Shown here in pieces: positions 17,720 to 26,373 of a stretch of DNA of 64,000 nucleotides (positions are counted from its first letter, which is position 1; the number at the start of each line of letters is the position of its first letter). A program made the position numbers and the translations under genes. Origin of the DNA: Natronobacterium gregoryi SP2 (GTDB lineage Archaea; Halobacteriota; Halobacteria; Halobacteriales; Natrialbaceae). Under the pieces are notes generated by a model, which was given only the letters and a program-made list of their open reading frames with translations, searched no databases and had not been told where the DNA came from. The stretch lies in the NCBI RefSeq assembly GCF_000230715.2, contig NC_019792.1, positions 1,922,001-1,986,000 on the forward strand, written 5' to 3'.

Positions 17720-17983
17720 TTAGACGATGAAGACGACGACCAGAGCCAGGATCACGAGCGTCTCAGGCAGGACGGTCAGGATCAGGCCTGGAACGAACAG
17801 GTCGTCGTCCTCGGCGATTGCGCCGATCGCGGCTGCGCCGATACCGCGTTCCGCGTAGCCGGCTGCAAGAGCAGCCAAGCCGACGGCAAGTGCGGCCATG
17901 GCCGATGGCTCGAGGAAGACTTCTTCGTTGATTTCTCCGTTCTGCAGTACGACATCCGCCAGTTCCGCGAGTGCAAGTTCCAT
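17720..17983 (-). CDS. atpK: A-type ATP synthase membrane rotor subunit K (c ring)
   Basis: 87 aa. Two transmembrane helices (about 27-55 and 63-87). The second contains the ion-carrying glutamate in TVLPETLVILALV (Glu74); the loop AERGIGAAAIGAIAEDD is the usual A1-facing turn. The residues before the helices (MELALAELADVVLQNGE) may be a short leader. It lies 5 bp after atpI. Confidence 0.93.
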   Translation of the reverse strand: MELALAELADVVLQNGEINEEVFLEPSAMAALAVGLAALAAGYAERGIGAAAIGAIAEDDDLFVPGLILTVLPETLVILALVVVFIV

Positions 17984-17988
17984 TGTTG

Positions 17989-20328
17989 TTAATCCTCACT
18001 GTAGTTGCGATCGTCTCCGAACGGTTGGTAGTTCTTTCCACCGCCTTCATAAAACTTCCCAAAGAACTCGACATACTCGAGACGGATTCCCTGTAATCCG
18101 GCACTTGTGATACCGAGTAGCAAGACCAGGATGTGTCCGACGATGAATACGAGTATGCCGACGGCAAACTCGGCTGGTCCCATGTGGAACAGACCGGGGA
18201 ACATCTCGGTCGAGCCTTCGGGAATCGTGTTCCAGGGGGCGGCGAACGGTCGATACCCATCGGGGGTCTGGTAGGCCCCGAATGTGAGTAGATTGACAGT
18301 AAACGCCATCCCACCTTTCGCGAGTAAGACGGCGGTCATCCGGGCGTACGAGACGCCGTGTGCGAACGGCATCGCGAACTCGGCGAGTTCGACGGGGTCA
18401 CCGAGATACAGCAACACGAAGCCGGCAAGCACCATCAGTAGTGGGAGCGTGACGTCGAAGCCGGCAAGCGCTCCGCCGATTACGGGAATCACTTCGGCTG
18501 CAGCCGGAACGGTAAAGACATCCAGCAACGGGAGGCCACTGAAGCCGAGTGCGAACGGCTGGCCGTCGAACGTCGTGTAGATGAAGTCCGGCTTGACGCC
18601 TGCCGCCTGCGGCGTGAACACCCAGATCCAGAGCCCGTTGAGTACCAGGAGCCACGAGCCGCTGTGAGTGATCGCCCCCCACAGGCCGTGACCGTGCAGG
18701 ATGTTCTCGGCGAAGTCGAGAATCCAGCCGATGTTCAGGTGAAGCACACCCAGCGCGATTGCGACGATCAGCCAGGCGTTGACGAACTCCGCAGTCGCCG
18801 GCGTGAGGCCTTTGTCGCCCATCGGCGCACCGCCGTCACCGAAGATCATGTACCCGAGCTCGTGGGTACCGAGGACCTCCCCGAACAGGAGCCCGAAGAA
18901 TATCGTGAAGGCACCACACCACATCGCGACACCACCGAGACTCGTGATTCCGGGGCTCTCGAAGCTCTGGTACATGTAGTAGCCGACCAACACGTACAAC
19001 ACTCCGTACCCGACGTCACTGATCATGAACCCGAAGAAAAACGGGAATGTCAGGAACAGAAGAACCGTCGGATCGAGTTCGTTGTACTTCGGCAGGTTGA
19101 CTGCCTTGACCAGTGTCTCGAACGACTTGGCACCTTTCGGATTGTCCTGAATCGTCGGCGGCCGGTCGTCCATCGTGACGACCGATCCCCCGTCCGCGAC
19201 GGCCTTTTGCTGTTCTTGCTCGTCGTCGGCTTCAGGACCCGGCTCTTCGTCGTCGCCTTTCGTTGCCTGAGTCCCCTGTGCAACGTCTTCGGTGTGTGTG
19301 CCACCGTGGCGGTCGTAACTCGCCTGCTCGAGTTCTTCGATTTCGACGCTGTCGCCGACGGCGTCGTCTAATGTGTCGACGAGTCGCTCGTACTCCTCGG
19401 TCGGGAGCCACCCCTCCGCAACGAACGCTCGCTCGGTCGTCGCAAACTGGAGCGGTGCCTCGGCGCGCTGGACATCGATGGTCAGTTCCTCTTCGATGCG
19501 AAGTATGAACGCGCCGTTCTCGTGTTTGATCTCCTCGAATTCGGCGTCGATCCGGTCGAGTTCTCTCTCGAGTTCGTGTCGCTGTTCTTCGAGGGCAGCG
19601 ACGTGATCCGATGGTGGCTCCTCGGTCTCGGGAATCTCGTGGCGCGTAAACTCGACGCCGACCAGTGCGTCGCCGATCGGATCGTCAGCCACGCCAACGT
19701 CTTCGGCAGGTGCGGCCACGATGGCAACGACGTCACCACCGGTGAACGTCTCGAACGCACGGACCTCGTCTGCCGCCTCGAGTGCGTCCTCGATTTCGTC
19801 AGTCGGTCCCTCGCCGACGCGGACGTCGACCGAGTCGTACCCCGACAGCAGACCGAGGTCGATCCCGAGCGCAGCGAAGGGACCGATGCGGTCGATCCGT
19901 TCGTCGACTTGTCGGAGTTCTTCCTGGATCTCGCTTTGCTGGTCGTCGAGGTCGTTGATCTGCGTACGGATCTCGTCGAGACGCTCTCTCCAGTCTTCTT
20001 GGATCGGTTCCGAACCCGACCGTGATCCCGACTGCTCGTCGTCCAGATTTGGCACTGGCGCAGCTATCTGTACCGCCTGCTTGCGCCAGTCCGAGTCTAG
20101 GTCTTCCTCCGATAGGTCGAGCGTGTTCTTGAGCGCCCGAACCGTCACCAGCTTCTCGGAGGCATCCTCGGCTCCTTCGATCGGGCTCCCGTTGTCGAAC
20201 CCATCCCAGGAACCGTCGTAGTCCGAGAGATGGACCAGATTCAATCCGTGGATCGTCTCGATGACCGTGGGCATGACGCCCTTCGATCCGGTCACCGAAA
20301 CCTTGCTCATCTTCTCAGGTCTGAGCAT
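17989..20328 (-). CDS. atpI: A-type ATP synthase membrane subunit I (a)
   Basis: 779 aa. Stator membrane subunit containing the ion half-channels. The cytoplasmic N-half (1 to about 400) begins with the standard MLRPEKMSKVSVTGSKGVM and has long coiled-coil arms. An acidic Gln/Glu linker (about 345-385, EEPGPEADDEQEQQK) precedes the first membrane helix. The C-half has about seven helices, including FFFGFMISDVGYGVLYVL and the segment AHGVSYARMTAVLLAKGG with the conserved arginine that faces the rotor glutamate. It overlaps atpH by 14 nt. Confidence 0.95.
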   Translation of the reverse strand: MLRPEKMSKVSVTGSKGVMPTVIETIHGLNLVHLSDYDGSWDGFDNGSPIEGAEDASEKLVTVRALKNTLDLSEEDLDSDWRKQAVQIAAPVPNLDDEQSGSRSGSEPIQEDWRERLDEIRTQINDLDDQQSEIQEELRQVDERIDRIGPFAALGIDLGLLSGYDSVDVRVGEGPTDEIEDALEAADEVRAFETFTGGDVVAIVAAPAEDVGVADDPIGDALVGVEFTRHEIPETEEPPSDHVAALEEQRHELERELDRIDAEFEEIKHENGAFILRIEEELTIDVQRAEAPLQFATTERAFVAEGWLPTEEYERLVDTLDDAVGDSVEIEELEQASYDRHGGTHTEDVAQGTQATKGDDEEPGPEADDEQEQQKAVADGGSVVTMDDRPPTIQDNPKGAKSFETLVKAVNLPKYNELDPTVLLFLTFPFFFGFMISDVGYGVLYVLVGYYMYQSFESPGITSLGGVAMWCGAFTIFFGLLFGEVLGTHELGYMIFGDGGAPMGDKGLTPATAEFVNAWLIVAIALGVLHLNIGWILDFAENILHGHGLWGAITHSGSWLLVLNGLWIWVFTPQAAGVKPDFIYTTFDGQPFALGFSGLPLLDVFTVPAAAEVIPVIGGALAGFDVTLPLLMVLAGFVLLYLGDPVELAEFAMPFAHGVSYARMTAVLLAKGGMAFTVNLLTFGAYQTPDGYRPFAAPWNTIPEGSTEMFPGLFHMGPAEFAVGILVFIVGHILVLLLGITSAGLQGIRLEYVEFFGKFYEGGGKNYQPFGDDRNYSED

Positions 20329-20647
20329 GGACGTCCTCCTGGAACAGGGAGACGACGTGGTCAGTCACTTCGTCGATCCGGTCCTGTGACTGCTCGACCA
20401 ACTCCTCGCGTTTTGTTTCGCCTTCTTCGAGGACCCGCTCACACTCCGCGTCGATTTCTTCACGCGCCTCCTCGAGTCGGCGCTCTTTGAGTTCCTGTGC
20501 CTCTTGTCGTGCACGTGTGCGAATCTCCTCGGCACGTTCCCGGGCCTCGGCTATTCGCTCGCCGCGTTCCTCCTCCGCTTGTGCGACGATCTCGTCGGCT
20601 TCTCGTTCCGCCGACTTGATTCGTTCGAGAACCTGTGGCCTCGGCAT
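20315..20647 (-). CDS. atpH: A-type ATP synthase subunit H (peripheral stalk)
   Basis: 110 aa, almost entirely charged coiled coil (ERIKSAEREADEIVAQAEEE then RAEEIRTRARQEAQELK), pairing with subunit E. It is the first gene of the operon and overlaps atpI by 14 nt. A TATA-like sequence at 20680-20686 lies about 33 nt before the ATG, fitting a leaderless operon transcript. Confidence 0.9.
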   Translation of the reverse strand: MPRPQVLERIKSAEREADEIVAQAEEERGERIAEARERAEEIRTRARQEAQELKERRLEEAREEIDAECERVLEEGETKREELVEQSQDRIDEVTDHVVSLFQEDVHAQT

Positions 20648-20945
20648 ACTCTAAGCAATCGAAGGTTTGATAGAGCGCGTATATGGTAGTTGCGAAAGCG
20701 TCCGAACCGTCCGGCCGATTCGTAGCCGGTATCGATCGATTACTCCACTCCGTTCGTGCGGATTGCTGTCCTGCTGTTCTGGCACAGCCATGCCCTCTCC
20801 GCGGTCGTACCGGACCGAACTTGTCGCCAACACAGGTGCCGTTCCTCGAGACGTGGTGGTCGGAAACGAATCATCGTCGTACTCGGTCTGGTGAGCGAAA
20901 GCTGGAACAGTAGACATATCCCGGTTCGACCGAAAGCTCCGATCG
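20648..20945. other. Divergent promoter region, ATP synthase operon / methyltransferase
   Basis: 298 bp. It holds the minus-strand TATA for atpH (20680-20686). Around 20757-20815 is a weak match to family A (CGGATTGCTGTCCTGCTGT, then a GGCACAGCC arm) that I regard as a decayed copy. No convincing ORF. Confidence 0.45.
20680..20686 (-). promoter_or_regulatory. TATA box of the ATP synthase operon
   Basis: On the minus strand CCATATA sits about 33 nt before the atpH ATG at 20647. Confidence 0.45.
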
Positions 20946-21569
20946 ATGGGAGTTCTCGAGAACAAAGCCCGGGCCCGGCTGTTCTACAAGTACCTCTCGA
21001 AGGTGTACGACCAGATAAATCCCTTCATCTGGAACGAGGAGATGCGCACCGAGGCCCTCGAACTGCTCGATCTCGAGGAAGAGATGACCGTCCTCGACGT
21101 CGGCTGTGGTACCGGATTCGCGACCGAAGGACTGCTCGAGCACGTCGACGAGGTGTACGCCCTGGACCAGAGTGAACACCAGCTCGGACAGGCATACGAC
21201 AAGTTCGGCAAGCGTGCACCCCCAGTCCACTTCCACCGGGGCGACGCCGAACGGCTTCCGTTCGCGACGGAGACGTTCGACGTCGTCTGGTCGTCGGGAT
21301 CGATCGAGTACTGGCCAAACCCGATCCTCGCACTACGAGAGTTCCATCGCGTCCTGAAACCCGGTGGACAGGTACTAGTCGTCGGTCCGAACTACCCGGA
21401 TAACTTCCTCGCACAGCGACTTGCCGACTCGATAATGTTGTTTTACGACGAGTACGAGGCCGACGAGATGTTCAAGACCGCTGGCTTCGAGGACGTGAAA
21501 CACGCCCTCATGGGCCCGTCTTACGATCCCGACGTCGCGATCACGACGATTGCCCGCGCACCCGAGTAG
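20946..21569 (+). CDS. SAM-dependent methyltransferase, VTE3/MPBQ-methyltransferase-like
   Basis: 207 aa. Class I methyltransferase with motif I VLDVGCGTGFATEG, an acidic post-I strand (VYALDQSEHQLGQA), GDAERLPF, and the post-motif string SSGSIEYWPNPILALREFHR followed by VLKPGGQVLVVGPNYP. The features RFLS/YLSKVYDQINPFIW at the N-terminus, SGSIEYWPxP, GPxYP and the EMFKTAGFEDVK tail closely resemble the plant chloroplast enzyme VTE3, which methylates 2-methyl-6-phytylbenzoquinol. In a haloarchaeon the likely substrate is a menaquinone-type quinone ring (8-methylation), which is inference. No predicted membrane helix; a C-terminal anchor is absent. Confidence 0.75.
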   Translation: MGVLENKARARLFYKYLSKVYDQINPFIWNEEMRTEALELLDLEEEMTVLDVGCGTGFATEGLLEHVDEVYALDQSEHQLGQAYDKFGKRAPPVHFHRGDAERLPFATETFDVVWSSGSIEYWPNPILALREFHRVLKPGGQVLVVGPNYPDNFLAQRLADSIMLFYDEYEADEMFKTAGFEDVKHALMGPSYDPDVAITTIARAPE

Positions 21570-22067
21570 CTACGCCGTCGTCTCGAGTTCCGCGACTGGC
21601 TGGCCGTCGACTGCGAGACTGACCGTCACCGAGACGCCCGACTCGAACGACGGGTCGTTGCTGTCGGCGACGGTGACCGACGCACGCTCGCCGGTCTGCC
21701 AGTACGGATCGGACGCGACGTTGAACGGCCCCGTCGGCGCGCCGTCGAATCCCTCTGTGCCGGCGAACGGAATTCGGGGTTGGTCTGCTAGATCGGTCCC
21801 GTCGACTGCGATCGTCAGCGACAGTTCGCGAACGTCGATCGGATCGCCGGCGATGTGATCGAGTGCAATCTCGGATCGATCGGCGTTCACGACGAGATCG
21901 AACGCCGCGTTCGGGGCCGGCGACTCGAGCGACGGCGACGTTACGCCGACGGCGACGACCGTCGCGAGACAGACGACGATTGCGATCAACGCGAGAACGC
22001 CGACCAGCGGGCTGACACCTCGCTTTCCGCTGCGACACTCGAGTCGGACACCTGCCGGTCCAGGCAC
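21570..22067 (-). CDS. Archaeal type IV pilin-like protein
   Basis: 165 aa. The N-terminus has the class III signal layout: a positively charged stretch (RLECRSGKRG), the prepilin peptidase (PibD) site before VSPLVGVLALIAIVVCLATVV, and then the hydrophobic assembly helix (about 20-42). This is the conserved haloarchaeal pilin N-terminal domain. The C-terminal domain is beta-rich and acidic (FDLVVNADRSEIALDHIAG), ending in SLAVDGQPVAELETTA. No pilus ATPase or membrane gene is nearby, so it is an orphan subunit. An earlier start is possible; residues before MPGPAG look non-coding. Confidence 0.75.
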   Translation of the reverse strand: MPGPAGVRLECRSGKRGVSPLVGVLALIAIVVCLATVVAVGVTSPSLESPAPNAAFDLVVNADRSEIALDHIAGDPIDVRELSLTIAVDGTDLADQPRIPFAGTEGFDGAPTGPFNVASDPYWQTGERASVTVADSNDPSFESGVSVTVSLAVDGQPVAELETTA

Positions 22068-22135
22068 GCACCGCTGTTGTCACGGACTACTACATAAACA
22101 ACGGGGTGCAGGAAGAGACAGTACGCGACGTTCTC

Positions 22136-22220
22136 CCGTCCGGTTCACTGTCAGTCACTGTCGGGACGACCGCGCCTCGAGGCGGGTACACCGAGAGGAC
22201 GATACAGCAATCCGTCTCAG
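22136..22220. repeat. Family A palindrome; edge TGA is the stop of the 22217-23476 gene
   Basis: The left arm is CCGGTTCACTGTCAGTCAC and the right arm ACAGCAATCCGTCTCAG. Read on the minus strand the right edge is ACC-TGA-GACGGATTGCTG, where TGA (22217-22219) ends the secreted coiled-coil gene. Confidence 0.75.
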
Positions 22221-23476
22221 GTCGACGTTACCGTCGCGTTGACGCTATCCATTCTCGTCTCCGCGGTCACTTCGTACTCACCTGCCGGTGGGACGAACCA
22301 CAGCGTTTCGTCTTCGAGATTCGTGTCACCCATCTCGATGCTGTCGTCGCCTTCTGACTCGACATCGACGATCGAGACGGTCGCCGGTATCGGGTCGCCG
22401 GTCTCGTCGTCTGTCACCGTCACTCCGACGGGGCCGTTCGCCGGCGTCTGATTGATCGACAGCGCCAGGCCGTCGTTCGTCACGGTCGCTTCTCTCTCGA
22501 CGGGAAGTGAGTCGATCGACAGGTCCTGTGCTTCGCGGTAGACGTCACCCGTTCCCCCGTCGAGATGTATCTTGAGATTGCCCTGAGCGTGGTTGTACTC
22601 GATCCAGTGGAAGCTACGTATCTCACCGTGGAACTGTCCGAACGGCGTGCTGTCGGCTGCTGCCCACGGATACAACTCGCCCGCACGGTCGATCGACTCG
22701 AGTCCTTCGAACTGATCGGGCTGGGACCGATCACGGTTGTCGAACCTGGCGGTCTCGAGGAGATAGATGTCGTCTTCGATCGTCGCGAGGCTAAAACCGT
22801 TCTCGGTCGTTTGGATCACGTACTCGTACTGCTCGTCGGCACCTGCCGACTCCCTGGCGATGTCGATTCCCGTCCGGAGTTGCGTCTGGAACGCACTGAG
22901 CGCGTTCCGATCAGCCCGTAGCTCTGCGCTCGAGAGCGAGTAGCCGGGGATTCGTTCTGCACGCGACTCGAGTTGGTTGAGCGTCGTCTCTAACTCGTTG
23001 GCCTCGTGGTAGTTTCGCAACAACGTCTGGGTCAACTCGTCGGTGGTCTGTTCGCCGTTGGCGTGAGTACGGACGACCTCACGTTCGCGTTCCTCGAGGT
23101 CGTCGATTCGTTCTTGGAGTCGTTCGTGGGCGGCTTCGGCCATCGTTATCTGCTCGGAGACGTTCGCCTGATCGAACTCGTGTTCCGAGAGCATGTACAC
23201 TTCGTGATCGATGCGGAGGGCGTCGTCGCCGCTTGCGAGCGTGGTCCCGAGATCCGATCCGTACGACGTGTACTCGGCTGTGGCGTCATCGGAGAGTGGA
23301 AGCCGATTCGTGGTGTTTACTGCAACGACGGGCTCGGAGTGTTGGGCGGCGCTCGGCTGAACGTTCTCGACTGTTTGGCCCTGGCTACCGCTGCCGGGAT
23401 CGGCCGCGACGAGAGTCATCGCGGGCAGCGAACAGACGAGAAGCACGGCGAAGAAAACGGGGGTGCCAGCCTTCAT
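22217..23476 (-). CDS. Secreted coiled-coil protein (DUF7096-like)
   Basis: 419 aa from the ATG at 23476. A Sec signal peptide (KAGTPVFFAVLLVCSLPAMTLVAA) is followed by a low-complexity region, then a heptad-rich coiled coil (about 135-200: AAHERLQERIDDLEEREREV) and a beta-rich C-terminal half with an Ig-like fold (PANGPVGVTVTDDETGDPIP). There is no C-terminal anchor. It resembles haloarchaeal DUF7096 proteins; that name is a recalled resemblance. Its stop codon is the edge of a repeat element. It is transcribed divergently from a membrane-anchored wHTH regulator 150 bp away, suggesting a regulated or sensory pair. Confidence 0.65.
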   Translation of the reverse strand: MKAGTPVFFAVLLVCSLPAMTLVAADPGSGSQGQTVENVQPSAAQHSEPVVAVNTTNRLPLSDDATAEYTSYGSDLGTTLASGDDALRIDHEVYMLSEHEFDQANVSEQITMAEAAHERLQERIDDLEEREREVVRTHANGEQTTDELTQTLLRNYHEANELETTLNQLESRAERIPGYSLSSAELRADRNALSAFQTQLRTGIDIARESAGADEQYEYVIQTTENGFSLATIEDDIYLLETARFDNRDRSQPDQFEGLESIDRAGELYPWAAADSTPFGQFHGEIRSFHWIEYNHAQGNLKIHLDGGTGDVYREAQDLSIDSLPVEREATVTNDGLALSINQTPANGPVGVTVTDDETGDPIPATVSIVDVESEGDDSIEMGDTNLEDETLWFVPPAGEYEVTAETRMDSVNATVTST

Positions 23477-23626
23477 CGAACCACCGTACGTACTCCTGAT
23501 ATAAAAGCCGGTCGCCACAAGGTAATCACCCACTATCCGTTCTGAGCCGGTCTCGAGCGGCAGGAAAGCCCGTATTATCTTCTATAGAAAGTGTTTTTTC
23601 CCCCGGGAAACCACCGGTTGATACGC

Positions 23627-24874
23627 ATGCGGTTATCCACCGCCGTTACGTTTGCCCTCATAGCCCTCCTCGCAACGTCTACTCTGGGGGCGGTGGCCGC
23701 TGTGCCGTCAGCGCACGTCTCCGCGTCCGAGATGGAGCCAGCGACGACGGCACCCTCCCAGTCCTCGCTAGAAACGGCCGTCGATCCACACTCAGTGCCC
23801 TCCATCGATAGCGCGGGTGTCCACCCGACCCTCTCCGACAATAGGACCTCGCTTGCACCCGCCGACCCCGCACAGGTGATCCGAATCCAGGTCGAAGACG
23901 ACGGCGACGCCCACTGGTCGATCGAGAGCAGGTTCCTGTTGATCGACCAGGCGGACAACGAGACCTTCGACTCGTGGGCCGAAACGGTTGTCACCGGCCA
24001 GCGATCGGTCGGCTACGACAGCCAGTCGTTCGCGACCGAACTCGAGGCCGCCCAGGACGCGACCGGCCGCGAGATGGCGATCGTCGACGCCGGCTGGGAC
24101 GCGCCACGAACCGAACCGCTGAACCCGGAAACCGACGCGTTCCCCGACAGCGTCGATCCCGAGAACGAAACCGTAGCAGTCGCCGTCGTCTCCTACTCGT
24201 TCACCTGGGAGAACTTCGCCACGGCCGAAGACGAACGCGTCTACTTCGGTGACGCGTTCGAGTCACCGGACGGCACGTGGTTTCCTACGCTGTCCTCGGA
24301 CCAGCGGCTCGTGATCGAGTCACCGGAGAACTACGCTCTCGAGACGCCGACACACCTCGTCTGGGACGGCCCACACCACTTCGAGCAGGGTGAACTCGAA
24401 ATCGTCTTCGTCAGCGGACCGGTCGGGCCGTCAGGCTTCGACTGGTATCTCGCGGGTGCGCTGGCCGTTCTGACGCTCGTCGTCCTCGTCTATGCCGGCT
24501 ATCGGCTGTCTCTCGCGGTCTTCGACGACGAGTCCGACACCGATACTTCCGCCGTCGCCGACGACCTCTCGAGATCGAAAGCGACCGAGTCGACAGCGTC
24601 GTCGGCCGACAGTTCCGGGGTCGAACTACAACACGACGACGAAGACGACGTCGATCCGGAGCTACTGAGCGACGAAGAACGCGTCCATAGGCTACTCAAG
24701 CAAAACGGCGGCCGGATGAAGCAGGCTTCGATCGTGACGGAAACCGGCTGGTCGAACGCGAAGGTCTCGCAACTGCTCTCGAAGATGGACGAGGACGGAG
24801 AAATAGAAAAGCTCCGGATCGGTCGAGAGAACCTCATCACGTTGCCGGACGTAGATCCCGTGCAGACGGACTGA
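23627..24874 (+). CDS. Membrane-anchored winged-helix regulator with extracytoplasmic domain
   Basis: 415 aa from the ATG at 23627. A signal peptide or first helix (RLSTAVTFALIALLATSTLG) leads to an extracytoplasmic beta-rich domain (about 65-280: VIRIQVEDDGDAHWSIESRF; VVSYSFTWENFAT). A transmembrane helix follows at about 282-305 (AGALAVLTLVVLVYAGYRL), then an acidic cytoplasmic linker and a C-terminal winged helix (about 352-410: EERVHRLLKQNGGRMKQ; WSNAKVSQLLSKMDEDGEIE). This is the haloarchaeal DUF7345/DUF7343 arrangement: a one-component transmembrane regulator with the sensor outside and DNA-binding inside. Target genes are unknown; the divergent secreted protein is the obvious candidate. 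Confidence 0.78.
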   Translation: MRLSTAVTFALIALLATSTLGAVAAVPSAHVSASEMEPATTAPSQSSLETAVDPHSVPSIDSAGVHPTLSDNRTSLAPADPAQVIRIQVEDDGDAHWSIESRFLLIDQADNETFDSWAETVVTGQRSVGYDSQSFATELEAAQDATGREMAIVDAGWDAPRTEPLNPETDAFPDSVDPENETVAVAVVSYSFTWENFATAEDERVYFGDAFESPDGTWFPTLSSDQRLVIESPENYALETPTHLVWDGPHHFEQGELEIVFVSGPVGPSGFDWYLAGALAVLTLVVLVYAGYRLSLAVFDDESDTDTSAVADDLSRSKATESTASSADSSGVELQHDDEDDVDPELLSDEERVHRLLKQNGGRMKQASIVTETGWSNAKVSQLLSKMDEDGEIEKLRIGRENLITLPDVDPVQTD

Positions 24875-25243
24875 CCCAGGCCGACCGTCGAAGCGATCGG
24901 CCGAGTGATAGTCTTCTAAGGCGGGCCACGCTGTGCCGCTGATACGGGTTGCTGTCAGTCCGTCCTGGCGCAACCGCGAGCACTCCTTCGGTCGGGCCGG
25001 GATATCGACACAGCATCCGTCTGAGTCGACACCGGTCGTGTCGGCCGGTTCAACACAACAGTCGACGCTCGGAACGGTACCAGAGACAAGACAGCGTCTG
25101 CAAGTTCGGTCGTGGGTGGCTCACACCAGCGCCGTCTGCTCGACCACCCGCCACGTACACTCGTTTCTCGTCGGCATCACTCACGTTGTTCGCGGCCGCT
25201 CCTCGAAACGTCTGCATCAAAAAGCCGCTCGCTTCGCTCGCGG
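24875..25243. other. Intergenic region with two repeat-type elements
   Basis: A 369-bp gap. It contains family A (24940-25025) and, just after it, a decayed family B arm (25043-25085; on the minus strand GGTACCGTTCCGAGCGTCG then ACTGTTGTGTTGAAC). The rest (25090-25243) has no recognisable gene. Confidence 0.5.
24940..25025. repeat. Family A palindrome
   Basis: The left arm is TGATACGGGTTGCTGTCAG and the right arm ACACAGCATCCGTCTGAG. The inner stem is CTGGCGCAACCG against the GGTCGGGCCGGG side. It lies 65 bp after the stop of the regulator gene, not at it. Confidence 0.75.
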
Positions 25244-26239
25244 TCAGGCGAGTGGGGTTCGTTCCACAACCTGCCCGTCGTAACTCGGATACTGCTCGAC
25301 GATTTCTCCCTCCTCGAGGTCGCCTTCGTCGATCATCTCCTCGAGCAGCCACCACGCCACTTCGACGTGGTTCGACTTGGCGGTGTAGAACTCCTCGGGA
25401 ACGCCGAGCTCCGCGAGGCGCTCGGGAGCGGCGTGGGTCTTGCCGTAGACGAGAGTGCCGTCGTCGGTGACGTCGTCGAACTCCCGGCGAACGTTCCGAG
25501 CCATGCGCTTGAGGCGACGACGGTGCTGGGCGGCGTCTTTGAAGACCGACGTACAGAAGTAAACCCGTTCGTGATCACCCATCACCTCGAGTATCTCCTC
25601 GCGGGAGCCTTCGACGGCACTCATGTGGTCTTCTTTGAGTTCGTACCCCTGTTCTTGCATCCGACGGTAGTTCCCCTGAGACATTTCGAACTCGTTGACG
25701 TTACAGAACTCGGCTGCACCCTCGTCTAAGAACTCGAGGAACTCTTCTTCGGCGCGGATGCCAGGAATTTCGAAGGCCGGTGTCAGGCCTTCTTCCCGGG
25801 CGACATAGAGGATTTCTTCCCACTCGGTGCCGTGGAGCTCACCCCACTGCTCGAACGGTGGGTGGAAGCGAATCTCGTCGAGACCAGCCTCCGAGAGGCG
25901 ACGCATGTTCTCGCGGCCGCCCGTGATCCCGGTATAGAGGTGGGTGTGGTGGTCCTCGCCGAACTCGTCTTTCAGCAACTCGAGGTAGTGGCAGGTTCGA
26001 CCGAGTGCTTCCTGTGGTTCGCCACCCGTAATCGAGGTTCCCAGCGCGTCCATCCGGTGAGCCTCCTCGAGGACGTCCTCGTCGCTTTCGACCTGCCGTT
26101 CGTTCGCGTAGACGTCGGTCACGTTTTTTCGGTTCTCACCGAGCGGGCAGTAAAAGCAATCGCGCTGATCGCAGTAGCCATAGACGAAGAGCACCATCTT
26201 CCCGCCTTTCGCACACTGCTCACAGCCCTTGGAGATCAT
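25244..26239 (-). CDS. Radical SAM protein, COG2108-like
   Basis: 331 aa. Radical SAM fold with its cluster motif in YGYCDQRDCFYCPLG, spaced CX4CX2C rather than the usual CX3CX2C. It is followed by TSITGGEPQEAL (the GGE motif), HTHLYTGITG and LDEIRFHPPFEQW. An extra pair of cysteines lies at the N-terminus (KGCEQCAKGGK). This composition fits the archaeal family related to pyruvate-formate-lyase activases (COG2108), whose substrate is unknown. No SPASM domain. It is monocistronic. Confidence 0.75.
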   Translation of the reverse strand: MISKGCEQCAKGGKMVLFVYGYCDQRDCFYCPLGENRKNVTDVYANERQVESDEDVLEEAHRMDALGTSITGGEPQEALGRTCHYLELLKDEFGEDHHTHLYTGITGGRENMRRLSEAGLDEIRFHPPFEQWGELHGTEWEEILYVAREEGLTPAFEIPGIRAEEEFLEFLDEGAAEFCNVNEFEMSQGNYRRMQEQGYELKEDHMSAVEGSREEILEVMGDHERVYFCTSVFKDAAQHRRRLKRMARNVRREFDDVTDDGTLVYGKTHAAPERLAELGVPEEFYTAKSNHVEVAWWLLEEMIDEGDLEEGEIVEQYPSYDGQVVERTPLA

Positions 26240-26342
26240 TAGTCGATCGCTTCTATCGTGCCGAGACGCAAAAGTCGTGCGTCTCGACCCGACGAATGAC
26301 CCGGCGACGCCGGCAGTGACGCGAGAACCGTCGTCCCGAAAA

Positions 26343-26350
26343 CAATTAAA
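26343..26350 (+). promoter_or_regulatory. TATA box of the DUF373 gene
   Basis: CAATTAAA lies about 27 nt before the ATG at 26374, consistent with a leaderless transcript. Confidence 0.4.
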
Positions 26351-26373
26351 GTCGGCTAGCGTACGGCCGAACG

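Noticed and set aside
20651-20965. Minus-strand ORF of 104 codons before atpH
   Set aside because: It overlaps the likely operon promoter and the start of the methyltransferase, and its composition is unlike neighbouring proteins.
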